Shown: positions 22,874 to 32,924, counted from the stretch's first letter. The stretch: 64,000 bases of DNA from Pegoplata infirma (GCA_963921195.1 OY992537.1:61988400-62052399); one strand, 5' to 3'. The notes: a model not told the origin generated them from the sequence alone. Numbers and translations: made by a program.

Positions 22874-23149
22874 CACAGAAAAAAAATAAATGAATTCCCT
22901 TAACAGTTTCGATTGCAACCAGTAATTAATATTCAAAATGTTTTTAATTACTTTTTTTGTTACAGTCAATTAATTTTTTATTCAAATTATGTTATGGATT
23001 TTGTTAAATATGCAATTGACGAAATATATTACTATTTTAACTATTACTTTAGTAATTGACTTAACAACTTCCGCACTCACAAAAATTCCAAATACGATAG
23101 TGTTTAAACATTTAATTTATTAATTGATAAGAGTTTAATTTTTTCTGTG
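22874..23149. mobile_element. Short MITE with CACAGAAAAAA ends, 276 bp
   Basis: The left end CACAGAAAAAAAATAAATG pairs with the complement of TTTAATTTTTTCTGTG. The interior is full of AATTAAT and TAATTGA words. The target duplication is not clear (TTG versus TTC outside the ends). It belongs by its ends to the same loose group as the element at 26392-26960. Confidence 0.55.
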
Positions 23150-24030
23150 TTCTAGAGACCTAAGATAGATTTTTGTTACGGAAAATTTCCAATAAGAAGT
23201 ACTAAAATAATACAAACAAATCTAATAAATGAGCGTGTATAGAAAATATAGAATAAACAACCACAACTACGAAATGTGTAAATATCGTTCATAAGAGAAT
23301 GACAGATCTTGTGTTATTCTAACCATATGTTGGTCGAAATGTCAATCTATTCGTCGTCTTGTCTGACCATAATTATGTGTGTATGATATCTAATGTTGCT
23401 AACGGCTTTTTATTGTAGTTGTTGTATGTTTGTTGATGGGTGATTTCTTGCTAATCTTTAAAATGAACTCATGGGCAATACGAGCATGGTATGAAATTCC
23501 TCTTCATTAGTAAAGTATAACCCAAAGATAGAGACCAAAGAAAAGAGAACAAAATCGGAAACTACAATAATAAATGGCGAAGAATATTTGAGTAAGAATA
23601 TATTTGAGAGAATATATTAAGAAGAACCCAACAAGATAAAATGAATCAACCCAATTAATGATCAATTTAAAACAGGCATGATCAAAATCATAAAAAATTA
23701 AGTACTAAATCAGATTAGGATAATTCGGAAATGAATTTGGATAATTCAAAAAGTATTAAAAATAGTAAGACAACTTTAAAATACATTAAATTAAAAACTT
23801 CTTAAATTCCTCAATCTTTGATTTTTCCAAGTGTCCGGGGAAAATTTTATTATACTAGACCTAAAACTTATGTGTTAAAAAATTGCGGCCAATCGAATTT
23901 AATTATTTAAATAATTCCTGGCGCCCTGTGATCAAATTTTTTGGTTTTTGAAAATTAAAAAAAAAGAAATATTAAAAAAAACATGTCATCATGATCTTGG
24001 GACAAACTTTCATTTAAAATTAATTAGAGC
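23150..24030. other. AT-rich unique DNA, nothing recognised
   Basis: No inverted ends, tandem repeats or coding frames could be supported. Confidence 0.45.
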
Positions 24031-24039
24031 CAAATCCGA

Positions 24040-24240
24040 GACGTTTTTCCTACAGAAAAAGTATCGATTTCTGAGACATTTTTTCTATACAAATAGTCTC
24101 AGATTTGAGACATTTTTCTCATAAAAAAAATCTCAGATTTTGAGACACATTTTTCAATAGAAAAAGTGTCAGATTCTGAGGCATTTTTCCTATAAAAAAA
24201 GTCTCAGATTTAGATCTAAAATTTTCAGATTTTTCCCTTA
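24040..24240. repeat. Degenerate TTTTTCTATA / CTCAGATT minisatellite patch
   Basis: There are about five units of roughly 35-38 bp combining ATTTTTCCTATAAAAAAAG-like cores with TCTCAGATTTGAGACA-like linkers. It is related to the array at 10730-11215, but more diverged and in the opposite linker order. Confidence 0.6.
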
Positions 24241-24610
24241 AAAATTTTCAGATTTCCTGAAATTTTTCCTTCGGAAATTTTTTTTAAAAATTTCCTTCTT
24301 TTTTTCTTCTTCTATTTTTTCCTTTTTTCTTTCTTATTCTCTTGTTTCCTTTTTTTTTAGTTTGGTCTGGGGGGGAAGATATCCCCTTCGCCATGCGCGG
24401 GTACAAGGGGGGGGGAAGGGGAAATTTCCCCCCCCAGACCAAATTTCAAAAAGAAAAGAAAGAGGAAAAAAAGAAAAAAAGAGAAAAAGAAGAAAAAAAG
24501 AAAGAAGGAAGAAGGAAATTTTCTAAAAAACTTTCCGAAGAAAAAAATCTCGGAATCCGAAAATTTTTCATAGAAAAAAAATTAAAAATTGTTATAGGGA
24601 ATATTTTAAA
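24210..24610. repeat. 400-bp fold-back with pyrimidine arm, purine arm and G/C-run centre
   Basis: The left arm is a long polypyrimidine tract (24270-24356) and the right arm a long polypurine tract (24455-24535), with matching flanks (CTTCGGAAA and TTTCCGAAG). At the centre TTTGGTCTGGGGGGG (24360) pairs with CCCCCCCAGACCAAA (24430). Runs of seven or more G occur twice, so G-quadruplex, triplex or strong hairpin structures are all possible. The lysine/glutamate-rich frame 24342-24641 is simply a translation of the purine arm. The GCGGGTACA word near 24398 recurs inverted near 25861. Confidence 0.7.
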
Positions 24611-24643
24611 ATTTTTAAAGGAAAAATGTGACTATAATTAACT

Positions 24644-24746
24644 AACTTTAGCAACAAAATTGTGGGTTCAATATCAGCAAATTTTCTTGTAGGTTTACAA
24701 GCGTTTTTTGCTAACATTACAGTTTTTTTTTTTTTTTAGTGTACGT
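24644..24746. mobile_element. Right end of TTAGCAAA-word MITE (second copy)
   Basis: It matches 8417-8503 nearly base for base, including ATTGTGGGTTCAA and CAGCAAATTTTCTTGTAG and the TTTTTTGCTAACATTA stretch, ending in a T-run and AGTGTA. The left part of the element is missing or unrecognisable, probably replaced by the fold-back just upstream. Confidence 0.6.
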
Positions 24747-24834
24747 CAAATGTGTAAGAATCTGAGACTTTTTGTATGTATTCGAAAATGTACAATTTTC
24801 TTTTGAAACAAATTAAAAAAAAAATGATCTAAAC

Positions 24835-25681
24835 CAGCGGTTACCAACCTATGGTACGCGTACCACTAGGTGGTACGCGAAACTGTCCGCAGGGGTACGC
24901 AAAATTTTAGAAATTTGGACATTCGTTTTAGATTAACCTTTTAATGCTGGTTCCGCGTCTGGCTTTCGAGGTTTTCCATAACGTCAGGTTTTAAGAAAGA
25001 TGAGGTCAAAGTTCACAAAAAACTTGTTTTTATGCAATTTAGAGAGCATTTTTTGCAATATTTTTGGATAATATTTTGAATCTGACCACTTCTTTTCGAT
25101 TAACCATTCGATGCTGAATCCGAATATGGTTCTCAAATTTTTCTATGATGTCAGGTTTTTGAGAAAATGTGTGCCAAAGTTCTCAAAAAACATGTTTTTG
25201 GGCATTTTGTTAAGCACAAACGCCCTTTCATTGTATATACGAGGGTTTTTCATTCAAAAAGTCATGGAATTATTTATCTGACTTCGTATTAAAAAAAAAC
25301 ATTAAAAACATAAAAAAAATAAAAATCTTTATATTTCCGACCCCTGAAATGGGCTTTTGAAACGTTTTTAGAAGTTCATAAAACGTCCGTTGTCTTAATT
25401 TTTGGTGTAAAGTCGAATGGTGAAATCAGATTTGCAATATTTTCAGCCGTTTTTGCTCTGCCGAAAAATCAGCTCGAAATCCGCGTTTTCAGATGCATTG
25501 AACCACCCCAAGGAGCGTTTTCCCAAAAAAATATCTCCATTGTGTTGATCTCAAAAATCAAAATGAACTCTAATATTTACATGTGAAGTTTTTTTACGAA
25601 AACAAAAAACTCGTTAGGGGGTACGCGGCTGATAAAATTTTAAATTAGGGGTACGCGGGCCAAAAAGGTTGGTAACCGCTG
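24835..25681. mobile_element. Non-autonomous hAT element with CAGCGGTTACCAACC ends, 847 bp
   Basis: Inverted ends CAGCGGTTACCAACCT and the complement of AGGTTGGTAACCGCTG are flanked by a perfect 8-bp duplication ATCTAAAC (24827-24834 and 25682-25689). Ends of the CAGNGGTT-CCAACC type with 8-bp duplications are a classic hAT hallmark. Just inside, GGTACGCG words repeat at both ends. The interior has two imperfect direct repeats of about 170 bp (GATTAACC...GATGCTG at 24932 and 25098; GTCAGGTTTT at 24983 and 25149). No transposase frame is present. Confidence 0.92.
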
Positions 25682-25689
25682 ATCTAAAC

Positions 25690-26165
25690 GAAATATGAGC
25701 ATGAAAAACAAACTTTCTTCGGCAAAAACTAATAAATTTGTTGGTTTTTATAGCATTCCTATCACGTTTTTTACAAAAAAAAGTATCCCTGTTTTTGCTC
25801 GTCTGACAAAGGTGAAGTTATGATTTTTATGCGAAATTTTCCCCCCAAAACCCAAAAGCTGTACCCGCCACTGCCTTTCGCCTTCCCCACCGAGCATGAC
25901 CTAGTAGAACAAAAATTTGGCCGGACATCCAAAATCGAAAAAAAACTTTTCTGCTTTTTAAATTCGGCCTTGTCGAATGAATAAAAATTCATCACCCTTC
26001 ACAATGTCAGAAAGATTATTTGAAAACAAAATTTTTTTTGGAAAAAAAAACAATTTTTGCAAAAAAAATTTCTGCGACTTTTTTTTGTAAAAAAATACGT
26101 TTTTACTTATTTAAATACCATTCGGTATTCAATTTTGATAAGCAGCAGGTGAAAATAAAGGATTT
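25690..26165. other. Mixed DNA with a small G/C-richer island
   Basis: 25840-25925 is richer in C and contains TGTACCCGCCACTGCCTTTC, the inverse of a word in the fold-back at 24390-24420. This suggests a piece of the same dispersed sequence. The minus-strand frame over it (25771-25995) shows no domain. Confidence 0.4.
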
Positions 26166-26169
26166 GTAT

Positions 26170-27033
26170 TTTTAGGTTATGTTTAATATACCAACATTTT
26201 CAAGGTATCCTTACATTTTCGTTCTTAACTTTTGACCGCTGAAACGATATCGCTCAAATGCAATACCAAACTGCTTAGGACAACAACCAGCAAATATGTT
26301 AAGTTTCAGTCATATCTGTTTAATATTTTGGCGGTGATCGCCATTTCAACAGACAAACAGACAGACGGACATCACTAGAATGATCATAATACACACAAAA
26401 AATTATTGGCTAAAAAATTTCAATTAAATCTATTGGTCTACTAAATTTAAATGAGTCATGTATTGTTTTGATAAAAATTTTTGTTATTTTTTAAACTATT
26501 TAATTACATAAATTTAAATAAAATCTATTGATTAACAAATTTTAAATGAGTCAATTATTGTTTTGACCAGCATTTTTGTTTTTTTAAACTATTTAATTAC
26601 ATATCAAATTTTTTTTTGCTTAAATTTATTTGAATATATTAATTCAATAATATAAAATACAATCAGGTTTTACTCTTTATAATTGTTGGCAACATATTGA
26701 AAAGCAAAAATATGAAGTTCTTCATAATTTTGTTATAAGCTTAAAATTCATTCATTAAATCAATTATTATTTTAATTGACTTTAAATAAAAAATTGATTA
26801 AATTTGTGAGCAAAATCAAAAAAGTGTTTGATTGAAAAAAGTCAATTAATCACCTACAATTTGATGATTGTTACAACAATTTTCTTTATCGAGTTTCAAT
26901 AAAAAAATTAATTGAAACCGCGTTTATGGTAATTGAAATTCGTTTTCAATTCTTTCTGTGTATACCAATATTTTGAGGTGTTACAAATGGAATGACAAAC
27001 TTATATATACCCTCTATCACTAGAGTGGGGGGT
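26170..27033 (-). mobile_element. DINE-1/Helentron-like repeat, interrupted by a MITE
   Basis: Read on the minus strand: TATACCCCCCACTCTAGTG box, the region of GTTTGTCATTCCATTTGTAA, AACACCTCAAAATATTGGTA, [MITE], then ATGATCATTCTAGTGATGTC, CGTCTGTCTGTTTGTCTG and GAGCGATATCGTTTCAGCGG. The same 3' block recurs forward at 60145-60310, so both belong to one subfamily. The two parts rejoin across the inserted MITE at TA. Confidence 0.7.
26392..26960. mobile_element. TA-flanked MITE inside a DINE-like repeat, 569 bp
   Basis: The left end CACACAAAAAATTATTGG and right end, complement of CACAGAAAGAATTG, are imperfectly inverted and each flanked by TA (26390-26391, 26961-26962). The flanking DINE-like sequence is continuous when the element is removed. 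The interior is rich in TCAATTAATT-like words. It is non-coding. Confidence 0.8.
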
Positions 27034-27034
27034 A

Positions 27035-28145
27035 TAAAAAAAAGTTACTTAATGGGTCATGGCTGTATTACAGTACTTTGAATAGTGAAAAAATAAATCA
27101 CTATAGTACTAACTTTTCCATCCCTGACCCAAAGTGTATAGAAAATGCAAACCATTGCAAATTTTACACGTGCCTCGTAAACTCGAAAAATTTAATCATT
27201 ATCTTTTGCATAATTGTCTGCTTGTTTTTAATTATTTTATTTTTATTATGATTGTCTTTTTAATTTTTTGTTTGTTAAGTCGTCACATATTATTTGGTAT
27301 GATTATATTTTATTGTCCGTCGGTAAGCAATAAAATATAGAAAATATATAAACAAATAATAAAAAAAAAGATTAACAATACAAGATATTTAAAGAAGAGA
27401 AAAGAAATATTTTTTTTCCTTTGGCTCTCTTCGCTTTGAGTTACTTTACGAGTTCTTTTTATTTCATGTATTTTTTCCACCAAATCTTTTTTATAACACA
27501 TTCGTGTATTCATTCATGCTCTTTTCGCCTTAATTTTATTATTTTTTTTTTTCAAATTTTGTTGATTTTATTGAATGATAGAGTAAATAATAGACATACT
27601 TCATGATCGTGCATGTTAAGATGATAAAACGAAATGAGTAGGAAAGAAGAAGTAGCAAAGAAAGAAGAAGAAGCTTAGGTGTAAGAAGAAGAAGTTGAGG
27701 AGTAAGAAGAAGAGCAACGAAAATCATTAGTTAGTTGAACTTAAATTAAAGAAGGAGAAGAAGAACCAGAAGAAGATGGAGGAGAAAAAGGAAATATAAA
27801 ACAAAACAAAACATGAATGGGTGCTTTATAAACTATAATTGACGTCAAATTTATAAGAACTACTACTTATGCTACTATATCTACTACTGAGGTTAGACAC
27901 GCAGTTAGTATTCGAATTAGCACGTAAAAGATTTTTATTTTCAAGGAGAATAATTTGCAAAAATTTGATTTTATTATATTTTTTTTTTACTTTTTGAATT
28001 GGATTACTCAATGCTCCATAATAAAATAACTCGCCGTTAAATTTTACTATTTCTTACAAAATTTTGACATAAGGTTCCGTTAAACAAACAGCTAACTGGA
28101 GATTCAGTAATCCGAACTTCAGAAATATTTATATGTATTTCTCAG
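27035..28145. other. Low-complexity DNA: pyrimidine-rich then AAG/AGA-rich
   Basis: 27180-27560 is T-rich. 27625-27800 is a strongly purine-rich stretch of AAG, AGAAG and GAAGAAG words. Overlapping short frames on both strands here reflect this bias and show no domain. No repeat boundary is seen except the CCATCCCTG end at 27117-27125. Confidence 0.5.
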
Positions 28146-28151
28146 TAGCTT

Positions 28152-29196
28152 AACACAAAAATTCTAGCTGATCCTGTTTTCAAGTTATTGCTAAATATTT
28201 ACACTGTTGGACAACAAAAATCTTCCAGTAAAATATCCAGCTGATTCTTATAGAGTTCTCTCTCCTGAATCCAAAACTGCCAACCAATTTTTTCTAGCAC
28301 GTACCTTTTTTGAGATATTCGCTTAAAAATAAAAAAGTCAAAAATTCAATAACTTCGCACTTTTGGTGGTCCAATGTTACAGATTCTTCCAAAAGTATGA
28401 CTTGATTTCATGTAAAATGAATCTCCTGATTCCTAAACTATAATCCAAATTTTTCAAGCATGTTCCGTTTTCGAGAAATTCTCATTTGAAAAATTTTCAC
28501 CGCGAAAATATCGAACGCGAATATATCGAAAACGAAACATACTAGAAACATTTGGATTGGCGTTTTGTAATCAGTAGTGCGATTCAGTAACTTTTTTAAC
28601 GAAATTATCGATATCGTTAACTAACGAGAATTGTCGGTTGTTTTAACGAATATGTGATTCTATAAAATTTTCCATTATTGACAAGACTTAACGACAAAAG
28701 TAGTTAATTTGAAATTAGTTTATTTTGAAATTGTATTGAGAACCGAAAAATTTCGTTAACTTTAACTTTAAAAATTTTTTTTTTGATAAGTTAACAATTT
28801 TCAATAACGAAAAAAATCGTTAGAAAAATGTTATAGAATCGCTTTTAAAGACAATTGTCGATAATTAACGATTTTTGACAATATAACTACCGATTTTTGT
28901 CGTTAAAAAGTTAGTGAATTGCGCTACAGGAGGTCCAATTTATATGAAATCAAGTCCCATTTGTTTGAAGCAACATAACAGTGGACCCCTAAATGTGCGA
29001 AATTATTGGTTTTTGACTTTATAACAGTGAATATCTATAAAACGGTAAGTGCTAAAAAAAAAAAAATGGATTGGATTCAGGAGTGCAAAAACTATAAGAA
29101 TTAGTTGGACATTTTAATAGGAGGGTTTTGTTGTCGAACAGTGTAATTATTTATCAATAACTCGAAAATATGACTAGCTAGGATTTTCGTGTTAAC
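28152..29196. mobile_element. Large fold-back element with ACACTGTTGGACAAC arms, about 1.05 kb
   Basis: The outer arms pair from TTAACACAAAAATTCTAGCT (28152) with the complement near 29177-29196, through TTATTGCTAAATATTTA and ACACTGTTGGACAACAAAA (28199; complement 29122-29143). They then pair through GGTCCAATGTT and GACTTGATTTCAT words further in. The arms are imperfect, at roughly three of four bases. The centre is occupied by a second inverted-repeat element (28575-28926). No frame is coding. The duplication outside the ends is not clear. Confidence 0.68.
28575..28926. mobile_element. Nested MITE with TAGTGCGATTCAGTAAC ends, 352 bp
   Basis: The ends TAGTGCGATTCAGTAAC and the complement of TAGCGCAATTCACTAAC are followed on both sides by AACGA/TCGTT words. 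A 3-bp duplication CAG lies outside (28572-28574 and 28927-28929). The interior alternates TTAACGA, TCGATAATTAACG and similar words, so it can pair along much of its length. It sits in the loop of the element at 28152-29196. Confidence 0.65.
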
Positions 29197-29199
29197 TAT

Positions 29200-29480
29200 T
29201 TTTAAAGATCAAAATAAAGAGGAGTGAAATGCCATTAGCCGATTTTGACACCATTTTAATACAATCTAAACTTGCTTTGGAAGGGTGTGTCGTAGAACTT
29301 GTTTTTTAAATTTGAAAATTTTTATGAATATATTCATTGATTAAAGTCTGAAAAGCAGTAGGTAAGTGAAGGAAAATCACAACATTACTTCCCAACTGCA
29401 TTATCATCATCATCTATAGGTGTTAGAGCTCAGGGGTTGGCCTAAATCTTGTTTTCGTGTAGGTGCTTCATGTATACATA
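29200..29480. other. Unique DNA, nothing recognised
   Basis: No repeat or coding feature was found in this short stretch. Confidence 0.4.
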
Positions 29481-29481
29481 A

Positions 29482-29669
29482 TTATGTTAGGTATAGCCGG
29501 GGAGTTAAATTGAAATTAATGACAATTTGTCACATGTATGACATTCTAGTTTTGGATGATCATAACAAATTTTGGTCTGACATTCTCTTTAATTTACGTT
29601 ATTGTAGAAAACAAGGTAGAAAAATACACTTTCACTTTTTTATACCCTCCACCCACAGTATAGGGGTAT
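29482..29669 (+). repeat. 188-bp direct repeat, copy 1
   Basis: It matches 29869-30055 over its whole length with about nine of ten bases equal (for example CACATGTATGACATTCTA, TTTACGTTATTGTAG and AAATACACTTTCACTTTTTT in both). It ends in a TATACCC...GTATAGGGGTAT box, the start motif of the DINE-like family. In the second copy the DINE-like sequence continues; in this one it stops. Confidence 0.82.
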
Positions 29670-29815
29670 TTATGTCAATTCTTCTGCAGTCGTCTTCTAC
29701 ATCATTAAGCCAATTTGATATTGGTTTACCTCTGGCTCTTGTCCTGAGCGGTATACGGTTAAGGATTCTTTTTTGGGCCCTATCAACTACACCTAACATA
29801 ATAATGTAGACATAA
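29670..29815 (-). pseudogene. Possible non-LTR retrotransposon fragment
   Basis: The minus strand reads VDRAQKRILNRIPLRTRARG then KPISNWLNDVEDDCRRI. The pattern 'R-x-R-G-x-P-x-x-x-W-x-x-x-V-x-x-D' is common at the C-terminal side of the reverse transcriptase in several insect non-LTR elements. Only about 45 residues are recognisable and the surrounding frame is open by chance. The call is tentative. Confidence 0.35.
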
Positions 29816-29868
29816 AGCAACAAACACATACAAAACAATAACAAATTTGAGTTTGTTGTTATTGTTTT

Positions 29869-30055
29869 TATGTTAGCTGTAGCCGAGAAGTCAAATTGAA
29901 ATTAACGACAATTCGTCACATGTATGACATTCTAATTTTGGATGACCATAACAAATTTTTATTTGACATTTTCTTTAATTTACGTTATTGTAGTAAACAA
30001 GGTAGAAAAATACACTTTCACTTTTTTATGCTTTCCAACCACGGTGTAGGGGTAT
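29869..30055 (+). repeat. 188-bp direct repeat, copy 2, leading into a DINE-like element
   Basis: This is the second copy of 29482-29669. A small hairpin, ACAATAACAA paired with TTGTTATTGT, lies immediately before it (29835-29868). It continues directly into the DINE-like 5' block at 30046. Confidence 0.82.
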
Positions 30056-30123
30056 ACCACTTTGTCATTCCGTGTGTAACGCATCGAAATATCGTTCGGG
30101 GACCCCATAAAGTATATATATAT

Positions 30124-30594
30124 TACTAGCTGAAGCGTCCGGCTTTGCCCGGGCTGACTTAGATAAGAATATCTAAATAACTTCTCCCGGCGTCATCTAC
30201 AGGGTCCAGTCATACATTCTAATTTTCTCATAACTCATACTTTCTGAAATGCAATAAGTTTCAATGAAAAAAAGAATTATGTTAATAACTTCACCCCAGC
30301 GCCATCTACCAGGTCCAAATTTATCAGGAAACTTATTTTTGTTTAATAAATATATCTTGTACAAGAAATCAAGTTATGGCAACAGCGCCACCTTTCAAAT
30401 CCGAATTTTATCTGGAGTTTAATAAATATATTTTGTGAATTTCAGCCAAATCGTACCATAAGTACCAAAAATTTAAATATTGCGACAACAGCACCACCTA
30501 TCGGGATTAAACCTGGCTCCAGACTAAACTAATATATTGTCCAAGTTTGGTGTCAATCGGTCCAGCGGTTCTTAAGTTTTTATATATTAAGATT
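30124..30594 (+). repeat. Dispersed repeat with CGGCTTTGCCCGGGC start, class unresolved
   Basis: It is inserted at the TATATATA tract of the DINE-like copy. It starts ACTAGCTGAAGCGTCCGG and contains three related segments with CGCCATCTAC/GCGCCACCT words (30192, 30301, 30386, 30490). It ends ATCGGTCCAGCGGTTCTTAA then TTTTTATATATTAAGAT. Similar head and tail words are common in insect SINE- or RTE-associated repeats, but I cannot name the family. Confidence 0.5.
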
Positions 30595-30868
30595 AATCCA
30601 TGATCGATTCTTAGACGTTCTTTGAATGTCCATTCGTCTGTCTGTGAAAAGCACGATGTAGCCCAAACTAAAAGATCTAGCTAGACTCCTGAAGTTTGGC
30701 AAGGATATGTCTTATAGTCATAGGCTAGTTAACTTCAGAATTCGGAAAAAAGGGGGAAAATTCCACTTGAACTAAACCAAGCTTTTAAATAACGCCATTT
30801 TTAACAGTTTTTTTTGCATTTTTGCTAAAAAAGTGAAACCTGCACTTATTGTTAGACCTGGGAGACTA

Positions 30869-31112
30869 CACCATTTTCAATTATATTTCAGAAATTATAA
30901 GTTGTATTTCAGAAGTTATCAATTGTATTTCAGAATTTATCAATTGTATTTCAGAACTTATCAGAAATTATCATTTGATAAGTTCCGAAATACAATTGAT
31001 AGCTTCTGAAAAACAATTGATAATTTCGGAAATACAATTGATAAATTCTGAAATACAATTGATAACTTCTGAAATTCAATTGAAAATTTCTGAAATACAA
31101 TTGCGAATGGTG
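30869..31112. mobile_element. TA-flanked fold-back MITE made of 21-bp repeats, 244 bp
   Basis: The ends CACCATTTTCAATT and complement of CACCATTCGCAATT are flanked by TA (30867-30868, 31113-31114). Inside, the unit TTTCAGAAGTTATCAATTGTA (21 bp, with variants) is repeated about five times on the left and in opposite sense about six times on the right. The halves meet at 30961-30987 (CTTATCAG...TTTGATAAG). The whole element is one hairpin. The serine/isoleucine-rich frames across it on both strands come from the 21-bp period. Confidence 0.85.
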
Positions 31113-31189
31113 TAGAAAATGTTGTTTTTTTTTGGCCCGCCCCCCTTTTGTGGGCGTGGGAATGGTATTGCTAAATTTCAAAAAGCATA

Positions 31190-32285
31190 ATAAATGAATT
31201 AATAATTTTTTTTTTTAAATGGCCGAAACAGAAATTTAGTTTGGAGTGTTTACAAAAGCTCATCAGTGAATTATCATTAAATTTTTTATAGAATTTTTAA
31301 ATTTTCTTACTACAAGTATGCCACCCTAAGATCATTATTGTTGTTTATACGTTTTATGGAAATTTTTGTAACTCTTTCTGATTTGCCGGATACATCAACA
31401 AGTAAAGCGTAAACTGTTTTTTTTTAATTTAAAGTTATAGGAAATTTCCTAATGTAAATTTTTGTTTATTTGTTTTAGGTTTTATTTGTAAACAGAAATA
31501 TTTAAATTTTAATACAAAAAAGTAATAAGTTTTTACAAAAAACAAGTAAAAATACTATATTTAGCAGTACGGCCTAGATTCTTAGATTATGTTTAAACAA
31601 TTTCAGTATCCATTCAGAAATTTTTGTAGAAAAAAACCGTGGGAGCCTATCGAATAATATATTTTGTTGGTGTGAATAAATACTTCCAATACTATTATTT
31701 TACCGGCCGGTATTTTTATTTTAATAAATAATACTTTTATTAATTTATAATTTTTTTTTTTTTGAAATTTATTGAAAAAATTCCTTAATTAGTTTTATCA
31801 TAAAAATTTGTGTTGACGTCAAACATTTTTTTTTTGCAAATAATTTAAGGTGAAAATTAAATATGGCTATAAATCTTTCCATTGATTTTATGTTACATAC
31901 AAAAAAATTTAAGAAATAATTTTTATTTGACATCATTTATTTTTAATAAACTGTTGTTGTTTTAAAGTGATAATCAAAACTTAAAAAGGTGTGAATAAAC
32001 GAATTTTTAATGCAGAAATATTTAATCTGACTGATAAGTACGTTCAAATAGATTTTTTTTAATACTCTTCAAATATTGTTAAAATTTTAAAATATTAATA
32101 TGATTTAAATTGAGAATGGTAAGGAATTGATTTTATTTCCCTTGTAAGTAAAAGGTTTAAAAAATGTTTTTTGTTGAAAAAATATTAAAAAAATAAAAAA
32201 AAACTTCAGTAGGCCATAAAAAAATTGAGTTTAGGTTTCAAAACATTTAAGGGGTTTTGGTTTTTTGGTAGTAAATTTAATTTTT
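31190..32285. other. AT-rich unique DNA, nothing recognised
   Basis: Poly-T and poly-A runs, no coding frame, no repeat ends. Confidence 0.45.
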
Positions 32286-32287
32286 TG

Positions 32288-32920
32288 TATTTATACCCTG
32301 CACCACTCTGTGGTAAAGTTTGTGCTGATTATAACTACTCAAAATATTGGTCCTAGACCACCCTTTAAGTAGACCGATCGATTTGGAATCACAGAAATGT
32401 CCTTTCATGAAAACGGTTTATGCACAAGTTTGCAATTATCAATATATTTGGTTAAAATTTAAAACTTTTGCTTCTCTTAACCCAAGGAGAAAGCCTAGCG
32501 AACTTTTTTTAAATCGGTCCATATTTAGACCCAGCTCCCATATAAACGTCCCCTTTAAATTTGGGTTAAATGACCCTTGGAATCGTATTACAATAAGTTT
32601 CCATTTGGCAAAAAAACTTAATTTGTATTCACAAATCATCATTCCAAATTTAAAAGGAATCAGAGTCCCCAAAAATATCTGCCAAAATTCATAAAAATAT
32701 AAAAAAATGGTCTGTTTTGTAACCTTATCAAATCTGATAATATTAAGACCATTTTTGGACTTAGACCTCATATAAAAATTACGACCGATTTTCACTTAAA
32801 AAGGTAATAAACAATAAATATTAGCCAAATTCACTCAAAACTAATTTGTGTTTTCAGTAAACACTATTGTAGGGTAACATATAGTCAGTCTTGACCGACT
32901 TTAATTTTCTTACTTGTTCA
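32288..32920 (+). mobile_element. DINE-1/Helentron-like repeat, second subfamily, near-full length
   Basis: It opens with TATACCCTGCACCACTCTGT and ATATTGGTCCTAGAC, and closes with TAGGGTAACATATAGTCAGT, CTTGACCGACTTTAATTTTC and TTACTTGTT. The same order in reverse is found at 60503-61276. The 3' hairpin is GTC-based (AGTC..GACT) rather than TTCGGC-based, so this is a different subfamily from the copies at 9275-15640. Frames on both strands (32347-32694, 32439-32795) overlap each other and are artefacts. Confidence 0.7.
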
Positions 32921-32924
32921 ATAT

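Larger units (their letters stand above)
30046..31185 (+). mobile_element. DINE-1/Helentron-like repeat carrying two nested insertions
   Basis: The segments in order are: TATACCACTTTGTCATTCCG and GACCCCATAAAGTATATATA equivalents (30050-30122), then GTCCATTCGTCTGTCTGTG and GCCCAAACTAAAAGATCTAG (30625-30690), then TTAACTTCAGAATTCGG, and finally GGCCCGCCCCCCTTTTGTGG (31134). This is the same order as the copies at 9275, 13387 and 15128. The first gap holds the CGGCTTTGCCCGGGC repeat, the second the 21-bp-unit MITE. The 3' hairpin end is missing. Confidence 0.65.

Noticed and set aside
24342..24641. 99-codon lysine/glutamate-rich frame as a basic protein
   Set aside because: It is the translation of the purine arm of a fold-back repeat; its composition follows directly from GAAA/AAAG runs.
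29420..29809. Longest open frame of the window (129 codons, + strand) as a gene
   Set aside because: It starts outside and ends inside repeat DNA, overlaps one copy of the 188-bp direct repeat and a DINE-like box, and shows no motif. The better protein-like signal in the area is on the opposite strand.
30849..31181. Frames with repeating Ile-Ser-Glu or Tyr-Gln-Leu motifs on both strands
   Set aside because: The period of seven residues equals the 21-bp DNA unit of a hairpin MITE, and both strands are open for the same reason.
32347..32795. Overlapping + and - frames of about 115 codons
   Set aside because: Both lie in a DINE-like non-autonomous repeat, with no start context or domain; the two frames shadow each other.
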